This document shows, piece by piece, positions 7,184 to 14,097 of a stretch of 20,233 bases of DNA. Origin of the DNA: Acidobacteriota bacterium (lineage in GTDB: Bacteria; Acidobacteriota; Vicinamibacteria; Vicinamibacterales; 2-12-FULL-66-21); the NCBI GenBank assembly GCA_020200195.1, contig JAIVJE010000032.1, positions 1 to 20,233 on the forward strand, given 5' to 3'. How positions within the stretch are numbered: the first letter of the stretch is position 1; each line of letters begins with the position of its first letter. Below the pieces are notes generated by a model, which was given only the letters and a program-made list of their open reading frames with translations, was not told the origin of the DNA and did no database searches. The position numbers were made by a program, and so were the translations under genes.

Positions 7184-7709
7184 CTATTTCTCAGTTTGGG
7201 TCCCGGCAGGCGCTGCCACGTAACTCTTACGCGCCCGGGCCGTCATCCCGGGCTTCTTCACCTTGGTCTCCACCTTGTGGACCTTGCCGTCGAGCGCCTG
7301 CGGCGAGAACCCGAGCACGTACTGGCTGTGCAGCTCCTGCGCGACGCGGGTGAACGTGGGCCCGAGCTCGTCCGTCTTCTTCAACTCGAAATACCCGCCG
7401 CCCGTCTCTTCGGCGAGCTTCTTCAGCCCGCGATCCGGACGCGAGCGCACGCGCTGCTGACCGTTGAAATACTCGCTCTGAAGGCCAATCGCGTACACCA
7501 TCACGTCCTCGATGCGCGCGCGCTCGAGCGCGTCACCCATCCCGACCTTGCTCGCCGTATCGTCGCCGTCGGTGAAGACGACGACCACCTTGCGGCCCGT
7601 AAATGGGGACGGTTTGCGTACTCGTCCTGATTTTCTGTGCGCCGGCGCTGGTCGTGAGCAGGGCAGCCGCGGTGATTCCGACGAAAGCAGCGTAGATAGT
7701 TGAACGCAT
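7184..7709 (-). pseudogene. VWFA-domain secreted protein, internally deleted and frameshifted
   Basis: The 5' part, from ATG 7709, encodes a good signal peptide (MRSTIYAAFVGITAAALL, cleaved near SAGAQ) and then TSTQTVPIY, the typical opening of acidobacterial VWFA-related proteins. At about 7597-7606 the sequence jumps straight to GRKVVVVFTDGDDTAS in another frame. That is the second half of the VWFA fold, continuing through VYAIGLQSE, LAEETGGGYFEL and HSQYVLGFSP to a normal end at 7184. Missing is the middle, including the entry strand, the first MIDAS motif DxSxS and the region before it, judged at roughly 130-160 residues from family layout. The two parts are out of frame, so no full product is expected. 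The stop is 3 bases from the upstream GGGAAC near the microprotein promoter. Confidence 0.8.
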
Positions 7710-7850
7710 TTTGATGGCAACCATTGCAGAAACTGTTCCAGAGCTCAGGTGTGGAACTGCAGGCGAACGTCAGGCATCGCACGGAGACCGTGCTCCACAG
7801 GATACAGTGCGTCTGCGCCGCATGTGTGAAATTCCGGGCTATTCCAGGCT

Positions 7851-7891
7851 GGAAAACGGAAAGGGCGGCACTCCCGAAGGTTATGCCGCCC
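7851..7891 (-). terminator. Stem-loop followed by T-rich tail (minus strand)
   Basis: GGGCGGCA (7863-7870) pairs with TGCCGCCC (7884-7891), 8 bp with a 13-base loop. Read on the minus strand the stem is followed by TTTCCGTTTTCC, a moderate U-tract. It lies downstream of the esterase gene and of the receptor scrap, and could end either transcript. Confidence 0.5.
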
Positions 7892-7904
7892 CGCTCCGTG
7901 TCCG

Positions 7905-8035
7905 ACTCAGCTCGGCGATCAGCGCGGGGTGCGGCCGGTTGGCAGCATGCTGATCTCCTGCGAGTCGTAGTTGGCCCCCACGCTGGGGGAGGTGAGTCCC
8001 GCCGAGGAGACTTCAGCGACCACGTTAAGCCTTCG
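7905..8035 (-). pseudogene. TonB-dependent receptor scrap (plug region)
   Basis: On the minus strand the sequence reads RLNVVAEV, then GLTSPSVGANYDSQEISMLP and TGRTPR, then TGA; one base out of frame it continues LIAELS. This is the pattern of the plug of acidobacterial CarboxypepD_reg/TonB receptors (VGANYD, MLPTGR, IAEL). There is no start codon context, no barrel and a frameshift at about 7920, so it is a fossil of a gene otherwise gone. It lies just after the esterase stop. Confidence 0.65.
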
Positions 8036-8051
8036 AGAAGGTGGATATCTG

Positions 8052-8759
8052 TCAGCGCAGAATGCGCTCGAGGACGGGGGCTATGGCGGTCGCCATTCGC
8101 CGGTAACCGTCAACGCTGGGGTGAAGGCCGTCCGGAGAGCTGGCGAGCGAATCGGGGTTGCCGGGAGCGGCGACCGCGGCGCGCGTGTCGGCGAAGTCGA
8201 TGTTCGCGTCGGCGTCGGCCCGGCGACGGATCCAGGTGTTGATTTCCGCCATGCGCGCGTTCTGCGCCGGCGTAGCCGTGTTGTAAGGAATGATGCTGCC
8301 GGCGACGACCCGGATGCCCGCGCCCGCAGCCGTGTGATACATCCGCTCGAGCTGTTGTGTGACGTGGGCCGCCGGCCGGCCCTGGTAGACGTCGTTGACA
8401 CCCGCGATGATCACCACGGCCTTCGGACGCGCGGCAAGCACGTCCCGCACGAACCTGGAGACAGTCTGATCGCTGCGCTCACCGTTCACGCCTCGGTTCA
8501 GCACTTCCCATTCCGGGTGGTCTTTCATCAGCCAGTACGTATACTGGCTCGTCTCGTCCCCGCGGCCGTCCGGCGGCGCCTCGATCGGCGACGCAAACGC
8601 GGGGGTGCCTGCCGTCGTGGAGTCGCCGATCGCGACGATGCGGGTGCGGGTTTGCATCAGCCGCCTTTCCAGTAATCCCCACGTGCCGACGGCTCCCACG
8701 ACGGACACGAAGCACACGAAGAATACAAAGAAAAGTAGCTTCGTGTCCTTCGTAATCAT
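8052..8759 (-). CDS. SGNH/GDSL-family esterase, membrane-anchored
   Basis: 235 residues. Block I is AIGDSTTAG with nucleophile Ser47; block II Gly is in NRGVNGERSD; block III is AGVND (Asn122); block V is SPDGLHPSVDG with Asp210 and His213. The catalytic set is complete, so it should be an active esterase, lipase or acyl-peptidoglycan hydrolase; the substrate is unknown. Residues 8-30 (LLFFVFFVCFVSVVGAVG) form a membrane anchor or signal. An alternative start at ATG 8657 (GAAAGG seven bases upstream) would give a 201-residue soluble form without the anchor. The 8759 start has no clear ribosome site, and its first codons come from a 9-bp repeat. The dipeptidase gene is upstream on the same strand with a 42-base gap. 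Confidence 0.85.
   Translation of the reverse strand: MITKDTKLLFFVFFVCFVSVVGAVGTWGLLERRLMQTRTRIVAIGDSTTAGTPAFASPIEAPPDGRGDETSQYTYWLMKDHPEWEVLNRGVNGERSDQTVSRFVRDVLAARPKAVVIIAGVNDVYQGRPAAHVTQQLERMYHTAAGAGIRVVAGSIIPYNTATPAQNARMAEINTWIRRRADADANIDFADTRAAVAAPGNPDSLASSPDGLHPSVDGYRRMATAIAPVLERILR
8704..8747. repeat. 9-bp tandem and inverted repeat at the esterase 5' end
   Basis: GACACGAAG (8704-8712), CACACGAAG (8713-8721) and AATACAAAG (8722-8730) are tandem 9-mers. After 8 bases comes the inverted copy CTTCGTGTC (8739-8747), so a hairpin is possible. The repeat encodes much of the esterase N-terminal anchor. Confidence 0.6.
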
Positions 8760-8801
8760 CGTGCAGGCCGTCGGCGCGTGAGGTTGCCAGTTGGTGGCTA
8801 G

Positions 8802-10052
8802 CTACTTCCCCTCAAACAACATCGCCGATGGCCCGCGCTCCGCTTGCAGCTTCTTCGAGACCTGCTCCGCGCCCCGCATGACGCGCAAGACGTTCAGCCC
8901 CAGCACCTTCTTGATCTCATCGTCTTTGTAGCCGCGCCGGAGCAACTCGGCGGTCAGCGCGGGATACTTCGAGACATCTTCCAGACCCTCCGGAACGGTC
9001 GTGATGCCGTCGAAATCGCCGCCAAGGCCGATATGGTCGATGCCGGCCACCTTCCTGATGTGGTCGATGTGGTCCGCCGCGTCAGACACCGTGGCGCGCG
9101 GCGCGGGATTGGTTTTCACCCAGGTCTCGACCGCCGCCTTCACGCTGTTTTCGTCAGTGGGGTACTGTTGCTTCAACCGATTCTGTTCCGCAGTTTGCGC
9201 TGCGCTGTGAGCGGTGACCTTCGGCGACAGAAATCCAGGCACGAACGTCACCATGACGATGCCGCCGTTCTTCGGCAGCATCTGCAGGATGTTGTCCGGA
9301 ACGTTGCGCGGAACGTCGTTCACGGCGCGTGACGACGAGTGTGAGAACACCACCGGCGCGGCGCTGACGCGGATGGCGTCCTCCATCGTGTCGGGCGAGA
9401 CGTGCGACAGGTCCACCAGCATTCCGAGCCAGTTCATTTCCCGTACGACCTGTTCGCCAAACGGAGAAAGCCCGCCGAGCGCTGGCTGGTCAGTGGCCGA
9501 ATCGGCCCACGGCACATTCTTCGAGTGCGTAATCGTCATGTAGCGCGCACCGAGACGGTGGAACATGCGCAGCGCACCCAGCGAGTTGTCGATCGCGTGC
9601 CCGCCCTCCATGCCGATGAGCGACGCAATCTTTCCCTTCTTGAATATCCGCTCCACGTCGTCCGCGGTCAGCGCCAGCTCGAAAGTTTCGGGATACTTTC
9701 GCATCATGCGATGGACGATATCGATCTGTTCGAGCGTTGCCGTAACCGCTGTCTGCCCGGCGAGATCTGCGGGAACGTACACCGACCAGAACTGGCCGCC
9801 TACGCCGCCCGCGCGCAGCCTCGCGATGTCCGTCATGATTGTGGGCTGCGGTTTCGTAATGTCGAGCTTATCGAGATCGCGCGCGGCGTTCTCCCGCAAT
9901 GCCCACGGATAGTCGTTGTGGCCGTCGATCAGCGGGACGTGCTTGTGCAGCGCCCGTGCCTTGTCGAGCAAGGCGGCGTCAGAGGCTTGCCGGGAGGGCA
10001 CGATGGTCGCCGGCAAGAGCAGCAGAGTCGCGATCGTGAATCGTGTGAGCAT
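8802..10052 (-). CDS. Membrane (renal-type) dipeptidase, peptidase M19
   Basis: Predicted exported zinc dipeptidase, 416 residues, full length. The N-terminus MLTRFTIATLLLLPATIV is a signal peptide. Metal ligands of the M19 barrel are all seen: His45 and Asp47 (LIDGHNDYPW), bridging Glu149 (GMEGGHAID), His217 (DLSHVS) and His238 (FSHSSSR); the acid Asp346 is in GLGGDFDG. The C-terminal helix pattern (LLRRGYKDDEIKKVLGLNVLRV) is typical. M19 enzymes split dipeptides such as Cys-Gly and D-amino-acid dipeptides, so it could act after gamma-glutamyltransferase in glutathione breakdown; that link is inference. TAATTATCC sits directly before the ATG without a ribosome binding site, so the message may be leaderless. 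Confidence 0.94.
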   Translation of the reverse strand: MLTRFTIATLLLLPATIVPSRQASDAALLDKARALHKHVPLIDGHNDYPWALRENAARDLDKLDITKPQPTIMTDIARLRAGGVGGQFWSVYVPADLAGQTAVTATLEQIDIVHRMMRKYPETFELALTADDVERIFKKGKIASLIGMEGGHAIDNSLGALRMFHRLGARYMTITHSKNVPWADSATDQPALGGLSPFGEQVVREMNWLGMLVDLSHVSPDTMEDAIRVSAAPVVFSHSSSRAVNDVPRNVPDNILQMLPKNGGIVMVTFVPGFLSPKVTAHSAAQTAEQNRLKQQYPTDENSVKAAVETWVKTNPAPRATVSDAADHIDHIRKVAGIDHIGLGGDFDGITTVPEGLEDVSKYPALTAELLRRGYKDDEIKKVLGLNVLRVMRGAEQVSKKLQAERGPSAMLFEGK

Positions 10053-10211
10053 GGATAATTACCGCAGAAGTCGGCTCGCCTGATTGGGAAACGTCCTGAC
10101 ACGCGCCCGAAGGTCAGCCAGGTGCTTTCATAGTAATCCGTCCGCGCGCGCCGATGGCCCTGAAGGCCAGGTCAGCAGTGCTGCTGTCGCCGAAATCCCT
10201 CCGAAAACCGG

Positions 10212-10237
10212 TCGAACGAGCACGTCGAACGAGCACG
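10212..10237 (+). repeat. Perfect 13-bp tandem duplication
   Basis: TCGAACGAGCACG occurs at 10212-10224 and again at 10225-10237 without a gap, in the region before the iron permease gene. Nothing suggests a coding role. Confidence 0.9.
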
Positions 10238-10273
10238 GTGCCGACTGTCAGGGCGGCCCGGCGTATATCCGAC

Positions 10274-10301
10274 TTGACCGGTCGGACATGTGCGCGATAG
10301 G
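10274..10301 (+). promoter_or_regulatory. Possible promoter with dyad upstream of the iron permease
   Basis: TTGACC (10274-10279), 16 bases, then GATAGG. The -35 lies in a small dyad, TCCGA (10268-10272) and TCGGA (10282-10286) around GACCGG, where a regulator could bind. The -10 matches the consensus at only three of six positions. A loose palindrome with GAAAA/TTTTC ends follows at about 10305-10330. Confidence 0.3.
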
Positions 10302-10343
10302 CTTTGAAAACGAGATCATTCGCATTTTCCGCGGGACAGATTC

Positions 10344-11111
10344 ATGCTGCAGGCCTTTGTCGTCACGTTACGTGAAGGACTCGAAGCCTTCCTCATCGTC
10401 GCCATCAGTCTTGCGTATTTGAAGAAAACCGGCCGCAGGGCGCTGATTCCGGCTGTGCATTGGGGTATCGCGGCATCGGTCCTGCTCAGCATCGGTGCCG
10501 GCATTCTGTTCGCGCAGGCCGCCAATCAGGCGTTGTGGGAAGGCATTCTGGCCATGGTGGCGGCGGTGCTGGTCTGCTCGCTGACGATTCATATGTGGCG
10601 TGCTGGCCGCCACATGAAGCGTGAGATCGAAGGTCGCCTCGAGGCGTCGTCGGTCAAAACCGGCTTCGCGGCGTTTGCCGGTGTCTTCGCCTTCACGCTT
10701 CTGATGATCACGCGCGAGGGAATGGAAACCGCGCTGCTGATGAACTCGTTGCTCTTTCAGGTGCGCTCCGCCGAGATCATCGGCGGTGCGGCTGGCGGCA
10801 CGCTGGTCGCCGCGTTCGTCGCGTGGTTGTGGTCTCGGTACGGCTACCGTGTCAATCTTGCGCGCTTCTTCCAAGTCACAGCGGTTTTCCTGCTGGTCTT
10901 CGTCATCCAACTCCTCATCTACGGCTTCCATGAGCTGACCGAGGCCAACATCTTCGCCTACAGCGCGCCGCTGCACGACGCCACCGAGCCGTATGGACCC
11001 GACGGCATCTACGGCCAATACCTCACATACATGCTCGTCGTGCTGCCGCTGGCGTGGCTCGCCATTTCAAGCGTCGTCAATCGCGTTCCGGGGCGGCTCA
11101 CCCGCGCCTGA
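10344..11111 (+). CDS. FTR1-family high-affinity iron permease
   Basis: 255 residues, polytopic inner-membrane protein with about seven helices. Both signature iron-binding REXXE motifs are present: REGLE at 10-14 in helix 1 and REGME at 124-128 (TLLMITREGMETALLM). The Glu side chains are the known iron ligands of FTR1/EfeU. The protein starts directly with helix 1 (MLQAFVVTLREGLEAFLI), as in the family. No EfeO or EfeB partner is seen, so it is a stand-alone permease in this window. About 290 bases of non-coding sequence precede it. The following OsmC-like gene starts 40 bases after its stop and may have its own promoter. Confidence 0.93.
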   Translation: MLQAFVVTLREGLEAFLIVAISLAYLKKTGRRALIPAVHWGIAASVLLSIGAGILFAQAANQALWEGILAMVAAVLVCSLTIHMWRAGRHMKREIEGRLEASSVKTGFAAFAGVFAFTLLMITREGMETALLMNSLLFQVRSAEIIGGAAGGTLVAAFVAWLWSRYGYRVNLARFFQVTAVFLLVFVIQLLIYGFHELTEANIFAYSAPLHDATEPYGPDGIYGQYLTYMLVVLPLAWLAISSVVNRVPGRLTRA

Positions 11112-11139
11112 AGAACGCAGCGCCACCGGCCAAAGCCGA

Positions 11140-11145
11140 TACAAT
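11140..11145 (+). promoter_or_regulatory. Candidate -10 element, leaderless OsmC-like gene
   Basis: TACAAT ends 6 bases before ATG 11152, with no ribosome binding site between. The same layout is seen before the oxidoreductase and M20 genes. Confidence 0.35.
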
Positions 11146-11151
11146 CCTCGG

Positions 11152-11580
11152 ATGGCCGAGCCTTCGACGCGCAAGCCGCCGACCGTCATCGAACTAATCT
11201 GGGAACATGATCTGGTCTTCGGCGGCAAGTCTGGGGACGTCGCCATCACGCTCGACAGCAGGTCGCACGCCGGTCCTTCGCCCATGCAGGCGCTGGCATT
11301 CGGACTGGCGAGCTGCATGGCGATGGACGTCGTCCACGTGCTCAAGAAAGGCCGCCACGACCTGCGCGGCATGCGCGCCGACCTGACGGGGCAGCGCGCC
11401 AACGCAGAACCCCGCCGCTTCACAGCTATCGCGCTTCATTACACGATCACGGGCAACGTTCCCACCGAAGCAGTCGAACGCGCGGTCACTCTGTCCCGCG
11501 AAAAGTACTGCTCCGTGTGGCACTCCATGCGGCAGGACATCGAGCTCACCGTGACATTCACGGTGACGTCCGGCAGCTAG
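11152..11580 (+). CDS. OsmC-family peroxiredoxin-like protein
   Basis: 142 residues. The two redox Cys of OsmC/Ohr-type proteins are present: Cys55 in LASCMAMDVVHVL and Cys120 in REKYCSVWHSMR. The N-terminal half forms the usual strand pattern (VIELIWEHDLVF, VAITLDS, GPSPMQALAFGLASC). Such proteins reduce organic hydroperoxides with a lipoyl or other thiol reductant; the subfamily resembles the YhfA type more than Ohr. The start at 11152 gives a family-typical length. It lies between the iron permease and the broken acyltransferase on the same strand. An oxidative-stress role beside iron uptake is plausible but inferred. Confidence 0.88.
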   Translation: MAEPSTRKPPTVIELIWEHDLVFGGKSGDVAITLDSRSHAGPSPMQALAFGLASCMAMDVVHVLKKGRHDLRGMRADLTGQRANAEPRRFTAIALHYTITGNVPTEAVERAVTLSREKYCSVWHSMRQDIELTVTFTVTSGS

Positions 11581-11585
11581 AACCG

Positions 11586-12589
11586 GTGGCTGAGCCAAGC
11601 CCACGGCGCACTGCCGTCCAGCGGGGCCCAGCCAGGCCTGCTGAACCGGGCACGCGCGCGCCCCGCCGCGGCTATCTGGACTGGATGCGGGGTGTCGCGG
11701 TTCTCATAATGATCGAGGCCCATCTCCTCGACAGCTGGACCGGCGGCGTCGATCGCTCGACGCGCACCTTCGGCTGGTCGCTGATTCTCGGCGGACTGGG
11801 AGCACCTCTGTTCCTCTATCTCGCAGGCGTTTCAGTGGCGCTTTCCGCCGGCTCGAAGTCGCGCCGGACCTGGGACCGTCGATCGCGGCCGCCGCCGCGC
11901 TCTGGGGCGTCATGAAGACGACGCGCGCGCATTACGTGGCATTCACGCTCGCAATGCTCACCATGACGCTGCTCACGCCGCTCATCCGTACGGCTTCGTG
12001 GCTCGCGACCGTGCCGGATCCGATCGAGGCGTACCTGCGGCCAGTGCGACCGCTGACGAGTTTTACGTTCTTTCCGTGGGCCGGTTTCGTGTTCGCGGGT
12101 GCAATCGTTGGACTGATGCTCGACGGCGCGCGCACGCGGCTCGAGGAATCGCGCGCGAACCTTCTTTTCGGTCTTGCGGGCGTAGCCTTGGTCGTGACCG
12201 CCTGGGGCGCTTCGTACCTGCCGTCGCCCTACCCCCGCTCGGATTTCTGGACGAGCTCCCCGGCGTTTTTCTTTCTGCGCACCGGATTGCTGACGGCCGC
12301 AGTGGCGTTGGCGTATGTCTGGCAGCTACGGCCGGCAGGTCAGGAGAAATGGAGTCCGCTCAAACAGCTCGGCCGGTCGTCGCTGTTCATTTACTGGATC
12401 CACGTCGAAATGGTTTACGGGCTCATCTCCCTGCCACTCCACAAGGCGCTGACGCTCCCACGAGCCTGGCTTGCGTTCGCCGCCTTCAGTGCCTTCATGC
12501 TGATTTGCGCAGTCCTGAAGGAGCGGGTCGTCGGATGGTGGCGCACACGTCAGCGGCGCGTCCTGGTTCATGACCAAGTAAAACGCTGA
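11586..12589 (+). pseudogene. DUF1624-type membrane acyltransferase, deleted and frameshifted
   Basis: From GTG 11586, six bases after the OsmC stop, the frame gives GYLDWMRGVAVLIMIEAHLL and GAPLFLYLAGVSVALSAGSK, the first two membrane segments of heparan-alpha-glucosaminide N-acetyltransferase-like proteins. After SAGSKSRRT (about 11860-11872) the sequence jumps to LGPSIAAAAALWGV in another frame. It continues through FTFFPWAGFVFAGAIVG, the helix around LLFGLAGVALVV and SLFIYWIHVEMVYG to a normal end at 12589. About 50 residues expected between these parts are absent, by family layout. The first frame ends at 11913-11915. The downstream part could start at ATG 11912 (225 residues) but would lack the first helices. 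I treat it as non-functional unless the junction is an assembly error. Confidence 0.75.
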
Positions 12590-12650
12590 TTTCAGGCGGT
12601 TTATCTTTATCGAGGGCGACCGCCCACAAACCTCCGAGATTCTGTAGCCT

Positions 12651-12663
12651 GACACAATATAAG
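12651..12663 (+). promoter_or_regulatory. Possible promoter -10 region before the DGQHR gene
   Basis: GACACAATATAAG contains TATAAG (12658-12663), about 57 bases before ATG 12720. No clear -35. An ATG at 12664 opens a 16-codon frame ending at 12714, which could be a leader peptide or chance. Confidence 0.3.
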
Positions 12664-12719
12664 ATGGCCCAGTTTCCTGAAGGGCGAGCGCATAACCCAT
12701 TGCCCGAAGCCTGAAGCCT

Positions 12720-13856
12720 ATGATCAGTGTGGCCGCGATTCGAATGCAGCAGTTCGGCGTGCAGTTCTACCAGGCGTCTTTGACTGCCAATGACATCGAC
12801 AAGCTCGTCCGCTTCGAGGTGCTGAGCTACGGAGAAAAGAACCAGGGAGTAAGGGGAACCAAGAAGCGGGCGGCGCCGCCATCCAAGGTGAACTGGGACC
12901 TGCTGGAGCGCCGGATCGGCGCAAGCGAGAAGGCTTATCAGCGGCAAATCATCCGCAAGAAGATTGACGAGTTGGTGCAGTACTACGAACAGTGCCGGCA
13001 GGCTCGGGATCTGCCGTCAATTCCCGGCGCGGTGATCATCTCGTGCGATGAGTCGTTGCGATTCGAACCGTCCGAGGAAGGCTCCTCTGTCGGCATGCTG
13101 AAGGTGCCGGAGCGCGAAGGTATTCTCAGGGCAATCGACGGGCAGCACCGCCTGCTTGCGCTTCATGCCGATATCGAGCGGTTCGAAGGGGAAGCGTTCA
13201 CGGTTCCGGCCGTCATTTTCGACCGCCTGCCAGAAGACCACGTCGTCCAGATGTTCGTGACGATCAACGCCAAGCACACGCGCCTCAACGCTTCGCACCT
13301 CGTCTCGCTCTCCGGCCGACAGCTGTATCGCGACGAGAGCCTCGCAGCCGCGCACGATATCGTCCGGGCGCTCAACGACCGTGAGGATTCTCCGTTGTAC
13401 GACGAGATCAAGCTGCTGGGTGTCGGCCGGGGACGAGTGGCGCAGGCGCCGCTCGCCCAGGAGCTCAAGAAACTGTTTGCCTCTGATGCATTCGGCGCGG
13501 GACGGAAGGGCGACGCTTTCCGTGAGGAGTCGAAGAAGTTTTTCGTCAACTACCTGAAGCAGGTTGCCCAGGTATTCAATGCGGCGTGGAACGGGCGGAA
13601 GTACAGCATCAAGAGCGCTGCAGCATTGCGCGCGTTCGTGCGCGTCGCTCCGGAGGTCGTCAAGCGCCTGGACCAGGAGCACGCCGACCGCACTGATTTC
13701 CGCGCCATCGGCCGCGTCATCGCCCCGTGGGGCCGGCGCATCGGCGACTTGCGGTTCGAGACCGAGGGGGCATGGAAGCGCTCCGGGACGACGGTCGATT
13801 CGCTCGCGAAGGAGCTGAGGCTCGCCTTGCAGTATCCCGAGGGGGCAACAGTCTAG
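12720..13856 (+). CDS. DGQHR-domain protein (DndB-like superfamily)
   Basis: 378 residues, soluble. The signature motif IDGQHRLLALH is at 139-149, with the family's surrounding strands (PGAVIISCDESLRFEP at about 102-117, FTVPAVIFDRLPEDHVVQMF, TINAKHTRLNASHLVSLSGR). The C-terminal half is helical and basic (FFVNYLKQVAQVFNAAW, ALRAFVRVAPEVVKRLDQ). The domain is known from DndB, regulator of DNA phosphorothioation, and from other DNA-modification clusters; it is ParB/nuclease-superfamily-like. Here no dnd, dpd, restriction or phage gene is near, so it is an orphan and its partner is unknown. The start is uncertain: ATG 12720 has no strong ribosome site, and ATG 12744 (MQQFGVQFYQ) is an alternative. 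A defence or DNA-binding role is inference. Confidence 0.8.
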   Translation: MISVAAIRMQQFGVQFYQASLTANDIDKLVRFEVLSYGEKNQGVRGTKKRAAPPSKVNWDLLERRIGASEKAYQRQIIRKKIDELVQYYEQCRQARDLPSIPGAVIISCDESLRFEPSEEGSSVGMLKVPEREGILRAIDGQHRLLALHADIERFEGEAFTVPAVIFDRLPEDHVVQMFVTINAKHTRLNASHLVSLSGRQLYRDESLAAAHDIVRALNDREDSPLYDEIKLLGVGRGRVAQAPLAQELKKLFASDAFGAGRKGDAFREESKKFFVNYLKQVAQVFNAAWNGRKYSIKSAAALRAFVRVAPEVVKRLDQEHADRTDFRAIGRVIAPWGRRIGDLRFETEGAWKRSGTTVDSLAKELRLALQYPEGATV

Positions 13857-13860
13857 AGGG

Positions 13861-13884
13861 GAATCGGGTGATCGGGCGATCGGG
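13861..13884 (+). repeat. Three 8-bp tandem units around GATC
   Basis: GAATCGGG, TGATCGGG and CGATCGGG follow each other directly after the DGQHR gene stop. Units share the core RATCGGG; two contain the palindrome GATC. Confidence 0.75.
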
Positions 13885-13888
13885 CAAT

Positions 13889-13918
13889 AAAAAAGGGCAT
13901 CGTCTCGCGACGATGCCC
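13889..13918 (-). terminator. Intrinsic terminator on the minus strand
   Basis: GGGCATCGTC (13895-13904) pairs perfectly with GACGATGCCC (13909-13918) around a 4-base loop. On the minus strand the stem is followed by TTTTTT (13894-13889) then ATT, a textbook intrinsic terminator. On the plus strand only CGGTGGTTTTG follows. It therefore serves a minus-strand transcript, though no convincing minus-strand gene precedes it. Confidence 0.8.
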
Positions 13919-13953
13919 CGGTGGTTTTGCGGGCGACCCGGCTCCCCAGCAAC

Positions 13954-14097
13954 TCACGGCTCCCTGCCGTAAATATTCAGGCCGCCTGCACCATCCAATA
14001 GAGCAAGCGGCGTACCTGCGTTTTTCCTCGCGTTTTTCGTGAGAAACTCCCGCCGGGGCGACGGAAACGTCTCGCGGATGACATTTTCGTCACTGCC
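13954..14097 (-). other. Possible 47-codon minus-strand frame upstream of the terminator
   Basis: ATG at 14097 (minus) opens 47 codons (MGSDENVIRETFPSPRREFL at the start, GGLNIYGREP at the end), stop at 13954-13956, 36 bases before the terminator stem. There is no ribosome binding site and no family I know. Beside the stop, ACGGC/GCCGT (13956-13970) forms a small hairpin. It may be a small gene, a structured RNA or chance. Confidence 0.2.

Larger units (their letters stand above)
7710..8051. other. Gene-poor stretch with decayed sequence and a hairpin
   Basis: 342 bases between the VWFA pseudogene and the esterase stop. It contains a TonB-receptor scrap (7905-8035, minus) and a minus-oriented stem-loop (7851-7891). 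The rest (7710-7850) shows no coding pattern on either strand that I trust and no clear promoter. Confidence 0.7.

Noticed and set aside
6981..7223. Plus-strand 80-codon frame after the MoaD-like gene
   Set aside because: It overlaps the stem-loop, the microprotein gene and its promoter, starts at a GTG inside the MoaD stop region and resembles no protein.
10305..10330. Fur-box-like palindrome before the iron permease
   Set aside because: The GAAAA/TTTTC ends are symmetric but the inner bases do not match a Fur consensus well enough to call.
10084..10422. Plus-strand 112-codon frame before the iron permease
   Set aside because: It overlaps the permease start out of frame, spans the 13-bp duplication and shows no protein-like pattern.
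12664..12714. 16-codon leader peptide before the DGQHR gene
   Set aside because: There is no ribosome binding site, regulatory codon run or attenuator hairpin; it is most likely chance.
13900..14000. Cyclic-di-GMP (GEMM) or other riboswitch on the minus strand
   Set aside because: Short pieces such as CGCAAAACC and AGCCGGGTCGCC recall GEMM, but their order and the paired regions do not fit the known consensus.
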